Position numbers and translations under genes: made by a program. DNA of 64,000 nucleotides from Marinilactibacillus sp036039175. GTDB lineage: Bacteria > Bacillota > Bacilli > Lactobacillales > Carnobacteriaceae_A. The notes below the pieces were generated by a model. That model was given only the letters and a program-made list of their open reading frames with translations, searched no databases and was not told the origin of the DNA. Shown here piece after piece: positions 7,330 through 16,632 of this stretch (the stretch's first letter is position 1; each line of letters starts with the position of its first letter). Location of the stretch: assembly GCF_036039175.1 (NCBI RefSeq), contig NZ_JAYXKP010000003.1, forward strand, positions 62,001 through 126,000, in the 5' to 3' direction.

Positions 7330-9360
7330 TTATGCTACGATTGATCCATTAGGCATATGAGCAGGTGCTTCAACAATCGTCAAATTCCCTTTTTCATCTT
7401 CTGCAGAAAGAATCATACCCTGACTAATTTCTCCACGCATTTTGCGTGGTTTAAGATTCGCAACAATCACAACTTTTTTGCCAATCAATTGATCGAATTC
7501 TGGATAATATTCTGCAATACCTGAAAGAATCTGGCGGTGTCCACCTTCATCATTTGCATCTAGTCGGAACTTCAGTAATTTGTCTGCATTCTCAACTCTT
7601 TCACAAGAAATGATTTCAGCTACTTTTAGTTCCACTTTATCAAACACATCGTATTTGATTTCTTTTTCTTTGACTGAAGATAGTTGAACCTCTTCTGGAT
7701 TCCAGTCGTCTTCTTCCTCTTGAACTGGGCTTGTAGAAGTCATTGCCTCTTGTATAGCTGCAATTTCTTCCTCTTTGTCTAGTCTTGGAAAAATTGGTTC
7801 GCCTTTTTTAACAACAGAAGTATTTTCAGGGAATTGCCCGAATACAACTGTTTCCCAAGCAGTACTTTGCTCAGTGATACCTAATTGTTCAAAGATTCTA
7901 GCAGGTGTTTCAACGAGCACCGGCTGAAGTAAAATACCAACGATTCTTAGGCTTTCAGCCAAATGAACCATCACACTAGCTAAATCTTCTCTACTGGATT
8001 CTTCTTTTGCAAGTACCCACGGCTGTGTCTCATCAATATATTTATTTGTACGAGAAATCAAAGTCCACACTGAAGATAATGCCGAACTAAATTGCATCGT
8101 ATTCATGTGTTCATTGTATGCTTTTATCGATTCGGTAGCAGTCTGACGTAATGTTTCATCAAATACTGTTACATCGCCTTTATATTCAGGAACTTGACCG
8201 TCAAAATATTTGTTGATCATCGCTACCGTACGGTTCAATAGATTCCCAAGGTCATTCGCCAAGTCAAAGTTCATACGGTTAACGAATTCTTCTGGAGTGA
8301 AAATGCCGTCACTTCCGAACGTGACTTCACGCATTAGATAATATCTCAAAGCATCCAAACCATAACGTTCAACAAGGAATTCCGGATAAACGACATTTCC
8401 TTTAGATTTGGACATTTTTCCATCTTTCATCAATAACCAGCCGTGTGCGAAGATTTGTTTCGGTAATGGCAAGTCAAGAGCCATCAACATGATTGGCCAA
8501 TAAATGGTATGGAAACGAACGATTTCCTTACCGACCATATGCACGTCTGCTGGCCAGTATTTTCTGAATTGTTCAGGTTGATTTTCAAACCCACCTAAAT
8601 CGGGATCATACCCCAGAGCTGTAATATAATTAGATAGTGCATCGATCCATACATAAATCACATGTTCAGGATTCGATTTGATTGGAACGCCCCAATCAAA
8701 TGTTGTACGAGATACAGCTAGATCCTCTAAACCTGGCTTGATAAAATTATTGATCATTTCATTTTTTCTAGATTCTGGAAGAATAAATTCGGGGTGATTT
8801 TCGTAGTAATCCAGTAATCGATCCGCGTATTTACTCATCTTAAAGAAATACGATTCTTCTTTTACCCATTCTACTTCGTGTCCACTTGGTGCAATTCCGC
8901 CTGTTACATTTCCTACTTCATCGCGATATACTTCTTCGAGCTGTGTTTCTGTAAAGAATTCTTCATCAGAAACAGAGTACCATCCAGCGTAATCTCCTAA
9001 ATAGATATCGCCTTGTGCAAGAAGTTTTTCAAAAATCTTCGCAACTACTTCTTTGTGCTGTTTATCTGTTGTACGAATAAACTGATCGTTTGAGATCTGA
9101 AGTGTTTTCCATAAATCCTGGATACCTTCTGCCATACCATCTACATATTCTTGCGGTGTTTGACCTAGATCTTTTGCTTTTGTTTCGATTTTTTGTCCAT
9201 GTTCATCTGTTCCGGTTAAATAAAACGTGTCGAATCCTTGTAGTCTCTTATAACGCGCTACAACGTCACATGCAATCGTTGTATAAGCATTACCGATATG
9301 CAACTTTCCACTCGGATAATAAATTGGTGTAGTAATGTAAAATGAATTTTCTCCAGACAA
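7330..9360 (-). CDS. metG: Methionyl-tRNA synthetase
   Basis: 676-aa class I aminoacyl-tRNA synthetase charging tRNA-Met. HIGN at 21-24 and KMSKS at 315-319 are both present. The connective-peptide region lacks the four-Cys zinc knuckle, as in one of the two bacterial subtypes. The C-terminal 100 residues are the OB-fold tRNA-binding domain (KVAEIISCERVENADKLLK and following). Translation starts at TTG with AGGAGG 8 bases upstream. First gene of the metG-tatD-rnmV-rsmA run, with its own promoter. No methionine T-box or SAM riboswitch is visible upstream. Confidence 0.97.
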   Translation of the reverse strand: MSGENSFYITTPIYYPSGKLHIGNAYTTIACDVVARYKRLQGFDTFYLTGTDEHGQKIETKAKDLGQTPQEYVDGMAEGIQDLWKTLQISNDQFIRTTDKQHKEVVAKIFEKLLAQGDIYLGDYAGWYSVSDEEFFTETQLEEVYRDEVGNVTGGIAPSGHEVEWVKEESYFFKMSKYADRLLDYYENHPEFILPESRKNEMINNFIKPGLEDLAVSRTTFDWGVPIKSNPEHVIYVWIDALSNYITALGYDPDLGGFENQPEQFRKYWPADVHMVGKEIVRFHTIYWPIMLMALDLPLPKQIFAHGWLLMKDGKMSKSKGNVVYPEFLVERYGLDALRYYLMREVTFGSDGIFTPEEFVNRMNFDLANDLGNLLNRTVAMINKYFDGQVPEYKGDVTVFDETLRQTATESIKAYNEHMNTMQFSSALSSVWTLISRTNKYIDETQPWVLAKEESSREDLASVMVHLAESLRIVGILLQPVLVETPARIFEQLGITEQSTAWETVVFGQFPENTSVVKKGEPIFPRLDKEEEIAAIQEAMTSTSPVQEEEDDWNPEEVQLSSVKEKEIKYDVFDKVELKVAEIISCERVENADKLLKFRLDANDEGGHRQILSGIAEYYPEFDQLIGKKVVIVANLKPRKMRGEISQGMILSAEDEKGNLTIVEAPAHMPNGSIVA

Positions 9361-9636
9361 ATTCGTGTCCTCCTAGATAATTGATACTTATTTATAAAGA
9401 TGCGCACATCTTATTCGATCGTCTATCATTCTTTAATTGAATACTTGAATAGTATAGCATACAACAACAATAGTTTGAAGACGAGAACCAGAAGCCTGCC
9501 TTAGGCTGGTTAGCATATGCGTTTAACTTACAATACATCCTCTTTCCAAGCTGTATTGTATCAAAATCGACGACAAAACATTCAGGCTTGATGTAGTTGA
9601 CTAACCATTTTTCAAACAAAACCATTGGATAACAAA
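9361..9636. other. Intergenic region upstream of metG with promoter and small hairpins
   Basis: An extended -10 reading TGCTATACT on the minus strand (9459-9451), with a TTCAAA-like -35 at 9479-9474, is the likely metG promoter. Further upstream are two inverted repeats: AACC/AGCCT with AGGCT/GGTT around 9487-9511, and ACAATACA with its complement at 9530-9559. A 77-codon open frame crosses the whole region on the minus strand, but it has no ribosome site and runs through the promoter, so I do not call it a gene. Confidence 0.55.
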
Positions 9637-9665
9637 ATAACTGCCCCCATAAACGAGGCAGTTAT
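9637..9665 (-). terminator. Terminator after the Cof-type hydrolase gene
   Basis: Perfect 9-bp arms (ATAACTGCC and complement) with an 11-base loop, followed by a T-rich run on the minus strand, just after the hydrolase stop codon. Confidence 0.75.
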
Positions 9666-9672
9666 GCTAGAT

Positions 9673-10506
9673 TTAAGGAATCAAGTTCAGTTTTTTTAGT
9701 GCAATTTCAATACCGTCTTCAGAAACATCTTCTGTGATCATATCTGCAACTTGTTTTAGTTCTTTCCAACCATTTCCCATTGAAACGCCTGTTCCAACAT
9801 GCTGAATCATTTCGAGATCATTCAAACTATCGCCAAAAGCATACGTATCTTGGATATCAATTCCTAGTTCCTGAATGATCCGATCAATTCCTGTAGCTTT
9901 AGAAATCCCCGCACTAATCACATCAGCAGTATAATCATTTGACCTTGTAAAGTGAAGTTCCTTGAACTGATTTTTGTAGGCAGTTTCTTCTTTTTTATTT
10001 AATTCTAAAAGAACCTGACAAATATCTTTACCTTCAAAGTCTTCTGGTTTCGGTGGTTTTCGAATCAAACGACTAAACAAAGACATCTGGATACGATTTG
10101 GAATCAGCTTGCCTATATGTTTCAAGACGCTCAACACAGAGCTCCTTTTGACTAGAGAAATGAAGGAGTTACTATAAATATCTTCTGTTCCACATAGCAC
10201 AATCCCTTTCCGATCTTGTGCAGCCTTTTCCATTAGACGACTCAACACGTCCTGAGGTAAAGGATTTGTAAATATTGGTACCCCTTCTAAGACAACCAAC
10301 TGGCCATTCATGGCGATATAGCTGTCGATTTCCAGTTCTTTTCTAACTTCTTCTAACAAGACTGTTGCTCTACCTGTTGCAATAACCGGTAAAATACCTT
10401 GTTGTTTTAGAGCTTTTATAGCTCTCTTAGTGGAATCAGGAACGTGATTCTGACTTGATACCAGTGTACCGTCGATATCAAAAAATACAACTTTCTTCAT
10501 AGACAA
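9673..10506 (-). CDS. Cof-type HAD-superfamily phosphatase
   Basis: 277-aa HAD hydrolase of the Cof/IIB subfamily, which dephosphorylates sugar phosphates, FMN or similar small molecules. The motif I nucleophile is in FFDIDGTL, motif II is IATGRA, and motif IV is YAFGDSLNDLEMIQ, with a large IIB cap between. Substrate cannot be predicted. The start is either the TTG at 10506 (AGGGA 7 bases upstream) or the ATG two codons later. The gene stands alone between two terminators with an extended -10 promoter. Confidence 0.9.
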   Translation of the reverse strand: MSMKKVVFFDIDGTLVSSQNHVPDSTKRAIKALKQQGILPVIATGRATVLLEEVRKELEIDSYIAMNGQLVVLEGVPIFTNPLPQDVLSRLMEKAAQDRKGIVLCGTEDIYSNSFISLVKRSSVLSVLKHIGKLIPNRIQMSLFSRLIRKPPKPEDFEGKDICQVLLELNKKEETAYKNQFKELHFTRSNDYTADVISAGISKATGIDRIIQELGIDIQDTYAFGDSLNDLEMIQHVGTGVSMGNGWKELKQVADMITEDVSEDGIEIALKKLNLIP

Positions 10507-10597
10507 ACTCGCTTCCCTAAAAAAATTTGTAATACTCTATTTTTATAATCCTTCAAATGGCTCGTAAGGGTTTATTTGTAGAACTTTTCTAGTCTCT

Positions 10598-10606
10598 ATT
10601 ATACCA
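10598..10606 (-). promoter_or_regulatory. Extended -10 promoter of the Cof hydrolase gene
   Basis: Minus strand reads TGGTATAAT. No clear -35 is present at the standard distance. Confidence 0.5.
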
Positions 10607-10633
10607 TTCTCTTCACTTTAATCATACTAAATG

Positions 10634-10667
10634 AAAAAGGGGCTAGAATATTTTCTAGCCCCTTTTT
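10634..10667 (-). terminator. Terminator after the GH31 gene (bidirectional shape)
   Basis: Perfect 15-bp arms (AAAAAGGGGCTAGAA and complement) with a four-base loop, ending in five T on either strand, 29 bases after the GH31 stop codon. Confidence 0.9.
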
Positions 10668-10695
10668 ACCACTTACTATTCGTTTATTCTTTCTA

Positions 10696-13107
10696 TTAAT
10701 CTGTATCTCCTGGATTTGCCCAGATGAGTTCACTCAAAGCTTCAAGTAAATCAGGATCGATATCTAGTGCTAGTAAACCACTGATCACTCTGGCACTATT
10801 TCTACTTTTACGTACTGTTGTATAAATTTTCTCTTTTAAATTCGTTGATAACTGTGCTCGGTCTAGAAAACTGAATACTTCTCCAAGCATATCGTTTTTC
10901 TTGGCTGAAACGCCTTTGAATCTCACAAAGTACCAAGCATCGATATCTTGTTCCGGAATCTCAATTGTCGTGAATCGACCTTTTTTCGTGACCTTCACAT
11001 CCACTTTTTGATCTTTTACGTATACTTCTGGTTCGTCATCATATGAGAATCCTACGAAAGTTAAATTGAATTGTCTTTTTTCCGGTAGACAATGTAGATT
11101 ACCTTCTGGCTGCTGGATCTGGAATATGGACCAGTCGGTATCTTTTTCATGCCATTTCAACGACATCTTCGTTGTACCGTATTCTGTATCTTTTGCAAAC
11201 CCATCATCTTCGTACATAGAAAAACTACCATCTGCTCCTGCAAAAATTTTGATATCCATGTTTTTAGGATTATCTGTCCCATTTTCACATCTTTGATCCA
11301 TTGGAACGATTCCGCCGGCTTTAGCAAATACTGGCATAGTTGAAGAAGGTCTATATACATCAAGAACTCTTCCACCTTCGTATACTCTACCGTTAAAGAA
11401 ATCAATCCACATACCTTCCGGCAACCATGTTTTGACACGGGCTAACCTTAAGTCTCCTTTATTCGGTGACGTGATCGGTGCAACCAGCAATTGCGTACCA
11501 AAGTAGTATTGGTTTGGCACATCATATGCCTCATTTTCCCATGGGTGGTGATAGTACATTGGACGTATCAATGGGAAGTTATCTTTATTGGTTAAGACAT
11601 TCATCGTATACAAATAAGGGATCATTTTATGTCTTAACTGCATGAAATCCGTAACGATTTTTTCGGCTTTCGCACCGTATCTCCAAGGTTCTTTCCCGCT
11701 GAATTCACCATCCTGACTGTGAAGTCTGTTAATAGGTGAAAAGACGCCAAACTGAACCCATCGGATAAATAATTCACTATCTTTGACACCGCCGAGATGC
11801 CCACCGATATCGTGACTCCACCAATTGTATCCTACATTTGATGCAGTGGATGTAAAGTAAGGCTGAAAATCTAGTGCATCCCATGTTGAAGCCGTGTCTC
11901 CAGAAAACCCGATTGGATAACGGTGAGAACCTAGCCCTGCATAGCGTGAAAAGATTAGTGGACGATCGTTTCCTCTTCCATGATCAAGAAAATGATAATG
12001 ATTTAGCATCCAAAGCGGATCCAACCCTTCCACTTTTGTGACGCTTCCCTGCTGCCAATCTATCCACCAGAAATCAACACCGATTTCTTCGTGGGGATGA
12101 TGAAGATATTCAAAATAAGCATTTAAAAATTCTGTGTCTGCAATGTCAAAGCTTATTGGCTCATTGTTTTCGACATCCACGTTGAGTTCTTTAGCCATTG
12201 GTTCGTACATTTCTTCAAATGGCTGAACACCGTTTGCCGGATGTAAATTCAAAGTTGTTCTCATTCCATGTTTATGGAGCCAGTTCAAAAATTCTTCCGG
12301 TTCCGGGAATAATTCTTTGTTCCAAGTGTAACCAGTCCATCCCGATCCATATTCTGGTGGAATATCTGTTACGTGCCAGTCCATATCAAGCACCGCTACA
12401 GAAAATGGAATTTTCTTTTCTTCAAATTTTCGAACGAGTTTTTTATAACCAGACTCTGAGTAGGCATAGTAACGACTCCACCAGTTTCCTAAAGCATATC
12501 TAGGTAGCATAGGTGTGTGTCCTGTCAATTGGTGATAATCTCTTAGTGTTCCTAAATAATCTCGCCCATACCCTAAGAAATAGATATCCACGATATCTCC
12601 GGGTCTCTTTTCAACCCAACCATCATCTGTAAGACGCATTGAGCTACTATCATCAATGATAGAATAACCATTCTTGCTCATCAAACCTTCTTCAAGTTCA
12701 ATTTCACCATCTGAAAAATCTAAGGTTCTAGCTGTTCCTTTTAGTGTATCTGGTTGATCTCCGAAATACCAACTACTATGGTATAGACTGTAATTACCTA
12801 AGGCTTCAATGTGTAAATTATTTTTAGTGAAACCGCCTCGCTCCTTATGAAAATTCAAATGAACATGAGACGTGATAATTTCAATATAATCGTCTGTTTC
12901 TTTTAACTTAAATTCAGGTGTTTCAAAATTTCGGTTCAATACTGTCTGAGTAGCAGAATCTTCAAAGTCTGCGCTCGGATCATATTCTACTCGAATCATC
13001 GCTGATGTTAATACAGAAAAGCGATAATTCCCCCAAATAATTTGAGATTCCTCGGGAGCCACTGGTTCTACTTCGATTTTAAATGTTTCTTTTCTTTTGG
13101 TTACCAA
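10696..13107 (-). CDS. Glycoside hydrolase family 31 (alpha-glucosidase/alpha-xylosidase type)
   Basis: 803-aa GH31 enzyme. It has an N-terminal beta-sandwich, then a catalytic TIM barrel from about residue 200. The nucleophile Asp350 is in FWWIDWQQG and the acid/base Asp404 in FSGDTASTW; VLDMDWHV at 239-246 and WWSHDIGG fit subsite -1. The C-terminal part carries a DUF5110-like sandwich and a charged tail. No signal peptide, so cytoplasmic. The exact linkage cannot be read: the family includes alpha-glucosidases, alpha-xylosidases and others. TTG start with AAAGGAAG upstream. It is monocistronic, with no transporter adjacent. Confidence 0.93.
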   Translation of the reverse strand: MVTKRKETFKIEVEPVAPEESQIIWGNYRFSVLTSAMIRVEYDPSADFEDSATQTVLNRNFETPEFKLKETDDYIEIITSHVHLNFHKERGGFTKNNLHIEALGNYSLYHSSWYFGDQPDTLKGTARTLDFSDGEIELEEGLMSKNGYSIIDDSSSMRLTDDGWVEKRPGDIVDIYFLGYGRDYLGTLRDYHQLTGHTPMLPRYALGNWWSRYYAYSESGYKKLVRKFEEKKIPFSVAVLDMDWHVTDIPPEYGSGWTGYTWNKELFPEPEEFLNWLHKHGMRTTLNLHPANGVQPFEEMYEPMAKELNVDVENNEPISFDIADTEFLNAYFEYLHHPHEEIGVDFWWIDWQQGSVTKVEGLDPLWMLNHYHFLDHGRGNDRPLIFSRYAGLGSHRYPIGFSGDTASTWDALDFQPYFTSTASNVGYNWWSHDIGGHLGGVKDSELFIRWVQFGVFSPINRLHSQDGEFSGKEPWRYGAKAEKIVTDFMQLRHKMIPYLYTMNVLTNKDNFPLIRPMYYHHPWENEAYDVPNQYYFGTQLLVAPITSPNKGDLRLARVKTWLPEGMWIDFFNGRVYEGGRVLDVYRPSSTMPVFAKAGGIVPMDQRCENGTDNPKNMDIKIFAGADGSFSMYEDDGFAKDTEYGTTKMSLKWHEKDTDWSIFQIQQPEGNLHCLPEKRQFNLTFVGFSYDDEPEVYVKDQKVDVKVTKKGRFTTIEIPEQDIDAWYFVRFKGVSAKKNDMLGEVFSFLDRAQLSTNLKEKIYTTVRKSRNSARVISGLLALDIDPDLLEALSELIWANPGDTD

Positions 13108-13271
13108 ATGATCGTCTTCCTTTCTGCTAATAACTGTTGTAGTTCAGTTTATCATATCTAAAAGTGTGATAGAACTGCTTTGTCTTTTTTCAGTAGAATT
13201 GAAGTGATTCTTTTATTGAATGATGAAACTATCTATTTCACTGACATATAAGCTTATCAAACTGAAACTTG

Positions 13272-13300
13272 TTGACTAATGATTTTCTATAAATTATACT
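13272..13300 (+). promoter_or_regulatory. Promoter of the T-box leader
   Basis: TTGACT (13272-13277) and TATACT (13295-13300) are exactly 17 bases apart, close to the housekeeping consensus, just upstream of the T-box RNA. Confidence 0.8.
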
Positions 13301-13306
13301 GAACGC

Positions 13307-13552
13307 TATATAGAATACAAATTGCTATGAATAGGCAAAGTAGTTTGACTGTCACTGTCTCAGGAAGCGAATGGATGCTGAAAATTCGCACACACAGATC
13401 GAATGAATTACACCTTGGAGCGAACCTTTGCGGGCGCTACCCAGCGTTATGGGTATGAGTGGAAATAAGTGGAATGGCTTATTTCAATCAGGGTGGTACC
13501 ACGGCTATGTTCGTCCCGGTAAAAAGTATAGACTTTTTATGGGGATTTTTTT
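13307..13552 (+). ncRNA. T-box riboswitch, tyrosine specific
   Basis: The conserved T-box AGGGTGGTACCACGG lies at 13489-13503. It is followed by a terminator stem (TAAAAAGT paired with ACTTTTTA, extended by CCC/GGG pairs) and a T run ending near 13552. A candidate specifier TAC, a Tyr codon, is at 13409-13411 in GAATTACACC, in the position expected on the 3' side of stem I. Known mechanism: uncharged tRNA-Tyr stabilises the antiterminator and allows transcription. The downstream tyrS agrees with the specifier. The leader's 5' end is inferred from the promoter. Confidence 0.93.
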
Positions 13553-13592
13553 GTGTTCAGATTTTGATTTTTTTATTAAGGGGGTGATTGTA

Positions 13593-14114
13593 CTGAATGA
13601 CTATGCATATAAAACACATTTCGGCGTTTACGGCGTCTGTATAAAACAGAATGCGTTGCTCTGTATTCTAAAAAACTCTGGTCCTTACCAGTATCGTTAT
13701 GATTTACCTGGTGGTAGTCAAGAATCTGGCGAAGGGCTAACGGAGACCCTTGTAAGAGAAGTACTTGAAGAAACTGGGCGTAAAGTTTTACAGTATGACT
13801 CCCCCAGGATATATGATGCGTTTATTCACTCCGAAAAACTAAATTTCCCTACACATCATGTTTTCGCATTATATACGGTATTGCTTAGCGAAACAGTTGA
13901 AGACTTACCAAAATTTGTGGTAGATGGTTTGAATGATTCAGAAGGTGCCTGTTGGATTCCTTTAGAAGAATTGACGACAGAAAACGCTTCTCCACTGATT
14001 TTAAAAGCCCTTGAAGAACAAAGAAAAGGACCCTTTTTATTGGATAAAATGCATTTCAGTAATTGGAATGTTCGTACAGCTTTTGAAGACAAAACAACTG
14101 ACTATAGGAGATGA
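13593..14114 (+). CDS. Nudix hydrolase in the T-box tyrS operon
   Basis: About 173 aa. A perfect Nudix box G-x5-E-x7-REVLEETG sits in GGSQESGEGLTETLVREV and the residues after it. Nudix enzymes hydrolyse nucleoside-diphosphate-linked compounds; the substrate here is unknown. No ATG fits. The frame is open far upstream, but that part is the T-box. The ribosome site AAGGGGGTGAT points to CTG at 13593, or less likely GTG at 13584, as start. The stop is 3 bases before the tyrS ATG, so both are under the tyrosine T-box. Confidence 0.85.
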   Translation: MNDYAYKTHFGVYGVCIKQNALLCILKNSGPYQYRYDLPGGSQESGEGLTETLVREVLEETGRKVLQYDSPRIYDAFIHSEKLNFPTHHVFALYTVLLSETVEDLPKFVVDGLNDSEGACWIPLEELTTENASPLILKALEEQRKGPFLLDKMHFSNWNVRTAFEDKTTDYRR

Positions 14115-14117
14115 AGA

Positions 14118-15386
14118 ATGAATATATTAGAAGAACTGGAATGGCGCGGAGCTATTAACCAGCAAACAGATGAAGAAGGTCTAAAGAAATTAACGGATGA
14201 AGAAAGTATTGCTTTATACTGCGGAATTGACCCTTCTGGAGATAGCATGCATGTTGGGCATTTGATTCCCTTTATGATCTTGAAAAGATTTCAGCTTGCT
14301 GGACATAAACCCGTCATTTTAATTGGCGGTGGTACTGGATCAATCGGTGATCCAAGTGGGCGTAACTCTGAACGTGTCCTTCAAACAATGGACCAAATTG
14401 TTGCCAATGCAGAAAAACTTAGTGGACAAATGCGTCAACTATTTGAAGCTGGATCTGAGCACTCAGGTATTAAACTCGTGAACAATTACGATTGGTTGAG
14501 TGGTTTGAGCTTTCTTGATTTCCTGAGAGATTTTGGTAAAGAATTCAATATCAATACGATGCTGGCAAAAGATGTTGTAGCGAACCGTATGGATACGGGT
14601 ATTTCATTTACTGAATTTAGCTACCAAATCATCCAGTCCGTCGACTTTCTACACTTATTTCAGAATGAAGAGGTTAAACTACAGATTGGTGGATCTGACC
14701 AATGGGGAAATATTACTGCCGGTCTCGACTTGATTCGTAAAAAAGAAGGCTCTGAAGCGAAAGCCTTTGGCCTAACGATTCCACTACTACTCAAAGCGGA
14801 CGGCACTAAATTTGGCAAATCAGCAGAAGGTGCCATCTGGCTAGATCCTGAAAAAACAACACCTTACGAATTTTACCAATTCTGGTTCAACCAAGATGAC
14901 CGTGATATTGTGAAATACCTGAAATACTTTACTTTCTTATCTAAAGAAGACATTGATGCGCTAGCGGAACAGGTAGAAACTGAACCACATAAACGGGCTG
15001 CTCAAAAAGCGTTAGCTGAAGAAATGACGACATTTGTTCATGGACAAGGAGCGCTAGACGAGGCTCTTAAAATTTCAAAAGCCCTATTTTCTGGAGAAAT
15101 TCAAGATCTTACAGCAGATCAAATTGCGACAACCTTTAAGGATGTACCTTCTTCTCAAGCCAAAAAAGGCACGCATAATTTAGTTGAGTTCCTAGTAGAT
15201 ATTACAGGAATCGAACCTTCTCGTCGTCAAGCTCGTGAAGATATTAAAAATGGTGCCATCACAATTAAAGGAGAAAAAATTCAAGATGTTGATTACGAGT
15301 TATCTGAAAAAGATAGCTTCGAGAACCAATTTGTAATCGTTCGACGAGGTAAGAAAAAATACTTCTTAGTGAATCTGGAAGATTAA
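14118..15386 (+). CDS. tyrS: Tyrosyl-tRNA synthetase
   Basis: 422-aa class I synthetase attaching tyrosine to its tRNA. HVGH at 45-48 is the HIGH motif and KFGKS near 231-235 the KMSKS equivalent. Tyr-binding residues appear in YCGIDPSGDSMHVGH, YQIIQSVDFLH and GGSDQWGNI, and a C-terminal S4 RNA-binding domain spans about 350-420. Its ribosome site AGGAG overlaps the end of the Nudix gene. Expression is probably induced by uncharged tRNA-Tyr through the upstream leader. Confidence 0.97.
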   Translation: MNILEELEWRGAINQQTDEEGLKKLTDEESIALYCGIDPSGDSMHVGHLIPFMILKRFQLAGHKPVILIGGGTGSIGDPSGRNSERVLQTMDQIVANAEKLSGQMRQLFEAGSEHSGIKLVNNYDWLSGLSFLDFLRDFGKEFNINTMLAKDVVANRMDTGISFTEFSYQIIQSVDFLHLFQNEEVKLQIGGSDQWGNITAGLDLIRKKEGSEAKAFGLTIPLLLKADGTKFGKSAEGAIWLDPEKTTPYEFYQFWFNQDDRDIVKYLKYFTFLSKEDIDALAEQVETEPHKRAAQKALAEEMTTFVHGQGALDEALKISKALFSGEIQDLTADQIATTFKDVPSSQAKKGTHNLVEFLVDITGIEPSRRQAREDIKNGAITIKGEKIQDVDYELSEKDSFENQFVIVRRGKKKYFLVNLED

Positions 15387-15435
15387 AAAAAACGACTGAC
15401 TCGTCTATTGTTATCGAGTCAGTCGTTTTTCTTTT
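15387..15435 (+). terminator. Terminator shared by tyrS and the convergent DUF1002 gene
   Basis: ACGACTGACTCG and its complement form a 12-bp stem with an 11-base loop, extended by A/T pairs. T runs follow on both strands, so it serves both convergent genes. Confidence 0.9.
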
Positions 15436-16408
15436 AGTTAAAGAATCCTGTTATAGCTTCCCAGATCGAACGGAAGAAATTCCCGATTTGATCAAATAAT
15501 CCACTTTCTTCAGCTTGCTGGAACGCATCTCCGAATCGGTCACGGATGTTACTAGATAATTGTTCTAGTTGTTCTTTTACTTGCGCCGAATCAATTGCGC
15601 CTGTCTGTTGATATTTTTCAAAGAAAGCCAGCAAACGATCCAACTGGTCTTGTGAAATCACATTTTGCAGATTGTTGTTTTCTAATGCATCGTTGATGAT
15701 TTGCTCAATATCTTCTCTTGTAGCCAGTTCTCCTTGGCGTTCTTTTAAATCTGCTAGTTGCTGTTTGATTTCAACAATTGCCTGATCAAAGCGAGAGGTA
15801 TCGAAGTCAGATTCAGCGTTGTTTTCCTGTGCAATCTGATTAGTTGTTTCAAGCTCCTCTTGCGCTACTTCCATACGGTCCTGATCTAATTCTTCACCAT
15901 TCACGTCGAAGGCTTTGTAAATCCCAGTCAAGGCACTTTCACCAGTTACAGGACGAATACTCGCTACCATGATCGTCACATCCTCTACCCCAGCAGTGAT
16001 GGCTGCATTCGCATACTGTTCTTGTGTAATTTGAGTGATATCATCCGGCGTTTCAATTAGTACCTCTACACCCGAACCTTCATTTTCTCTTTGAACGAGC
16101 ACAGAAGAAATCATACTTGCTGTATTTCCTGATCCAGTTCCTAAGTATTGCTGCAAATCAGCTCCCGTAACATCCACGCTAGCCACATTATCCATATTAT
16201 CTATTCTCAAGATATCAGCTGTTTCCTGAACTTGGTCCTGATTCAGCCCACCACCGTAAACAAAAGTTGGTAATCCCCACGCTTCGTTTACTACACTCGT
16301 ATCGATTCCAGCTGCTTCCACGGGTTGAGCCGTGTTAAAAGCCGCAACAGAAGTCATCGTCGTTAATACTGCTATCGCTTTTAGAAAAGTTCTTTTTAAC
16401 TGTTTCAT
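15434..16408 (-). CDS. Secreted DUF1002 protein
   Basis: 324-aa protein of the DUF1002 family, function unknown. A Sec signal peptide covers about residues 1-33, with a likely cleavage after VEA. The mature start, with GLPTFVYGGGLNQDQ, is the family hallmark. A central alpha/beta part is followed by a long, Gln/Glu-rich coiled-coil-like region (about 185-300) and a C-terminal amphipathic FFRSIWEAITGFF segment. It is exported, perhaps surface-associated. Monocistronic, with a TATAAT -10 (16462-16457 on the minus strand) upstream. Confidence 0.88.
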   Translation of the reverse strand: MKQLKRTFLKAIAVLTTMTSVAAFNTAQPVEAAGIDTSVVNEAWGLPTFVYGGGLNQDQVQETADILRIDNMDNVASVDVTGADLQQYLGTGSGNTASMISSVLVQRENEGSGVEVLIETPDDITQITQEQYANAAITAGVEDVTIMVASIRPVTGESALTGIYKAFDVNGEELDQDRMEVAQEELETTNQIAQENNAESDFDTSRFDQAIVEIKQQLADLKERQGELATREDIEQIINDALENNNLQNVISQDQLDRLLAFFEKYQQTGAIDSAQVKEQLEQLSSNIRDRFGDAFQQAEESGLFDQIGNFFRSIWEAITGFFN

Positions 16409-16556
16409 CTATTAAGCTTCCTTTCAAAATCACTTTAATTGAATTACTCTATTCTCATTATATCGACTCTGTAGTCTGTTTGCACTGATTTAGGCAAATC
16501 TATAACGTTTCTTAAAGTTTCCACTCACTTAAATGATTCTTTTATCCCAATCAATA

Positions 16557-16599
16557 TAAAAAAAGAGCCCTTTCCAAAACATACTTGGAAGGACTCTTC
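16557..16599 (-). terminator. Terminator after the NmrA-like gene
   Basis: AAGAGTCCTTCCAA pairs with TTGGAAAGGGCTCTT on the minus strand, with one or two imperfect pairs, followed by seven or more T. Confidence 0.75.
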
Positions 16600-16632
16600 A
16601 ACTTTTCAATAGCGTTTAAACAAAGGATAATC

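Noticed and set aside
9392..9625. 77-codon open frame on the minus strand upstream of metG
   Set aside because: No ribosome site, a run of Cys/Tyr/Ser of unlikely composition, and it crosses the metG promoter and two inverted repeats.
9361..9660. Possible methionine T-box or SAM riboswitch before metG
   Set aside because: No GGTGGNACC core on either strand and no terminator/antiterminator pair; only small isolated hairpins.
13428..13592. Longer N-terminus for the Nudix protein from an ATG at 13428
   Set aside because: This segment is the T-box antiterminator and terminator; translation would give a non-Nudix extension of about 55 residues without a ribosome site.
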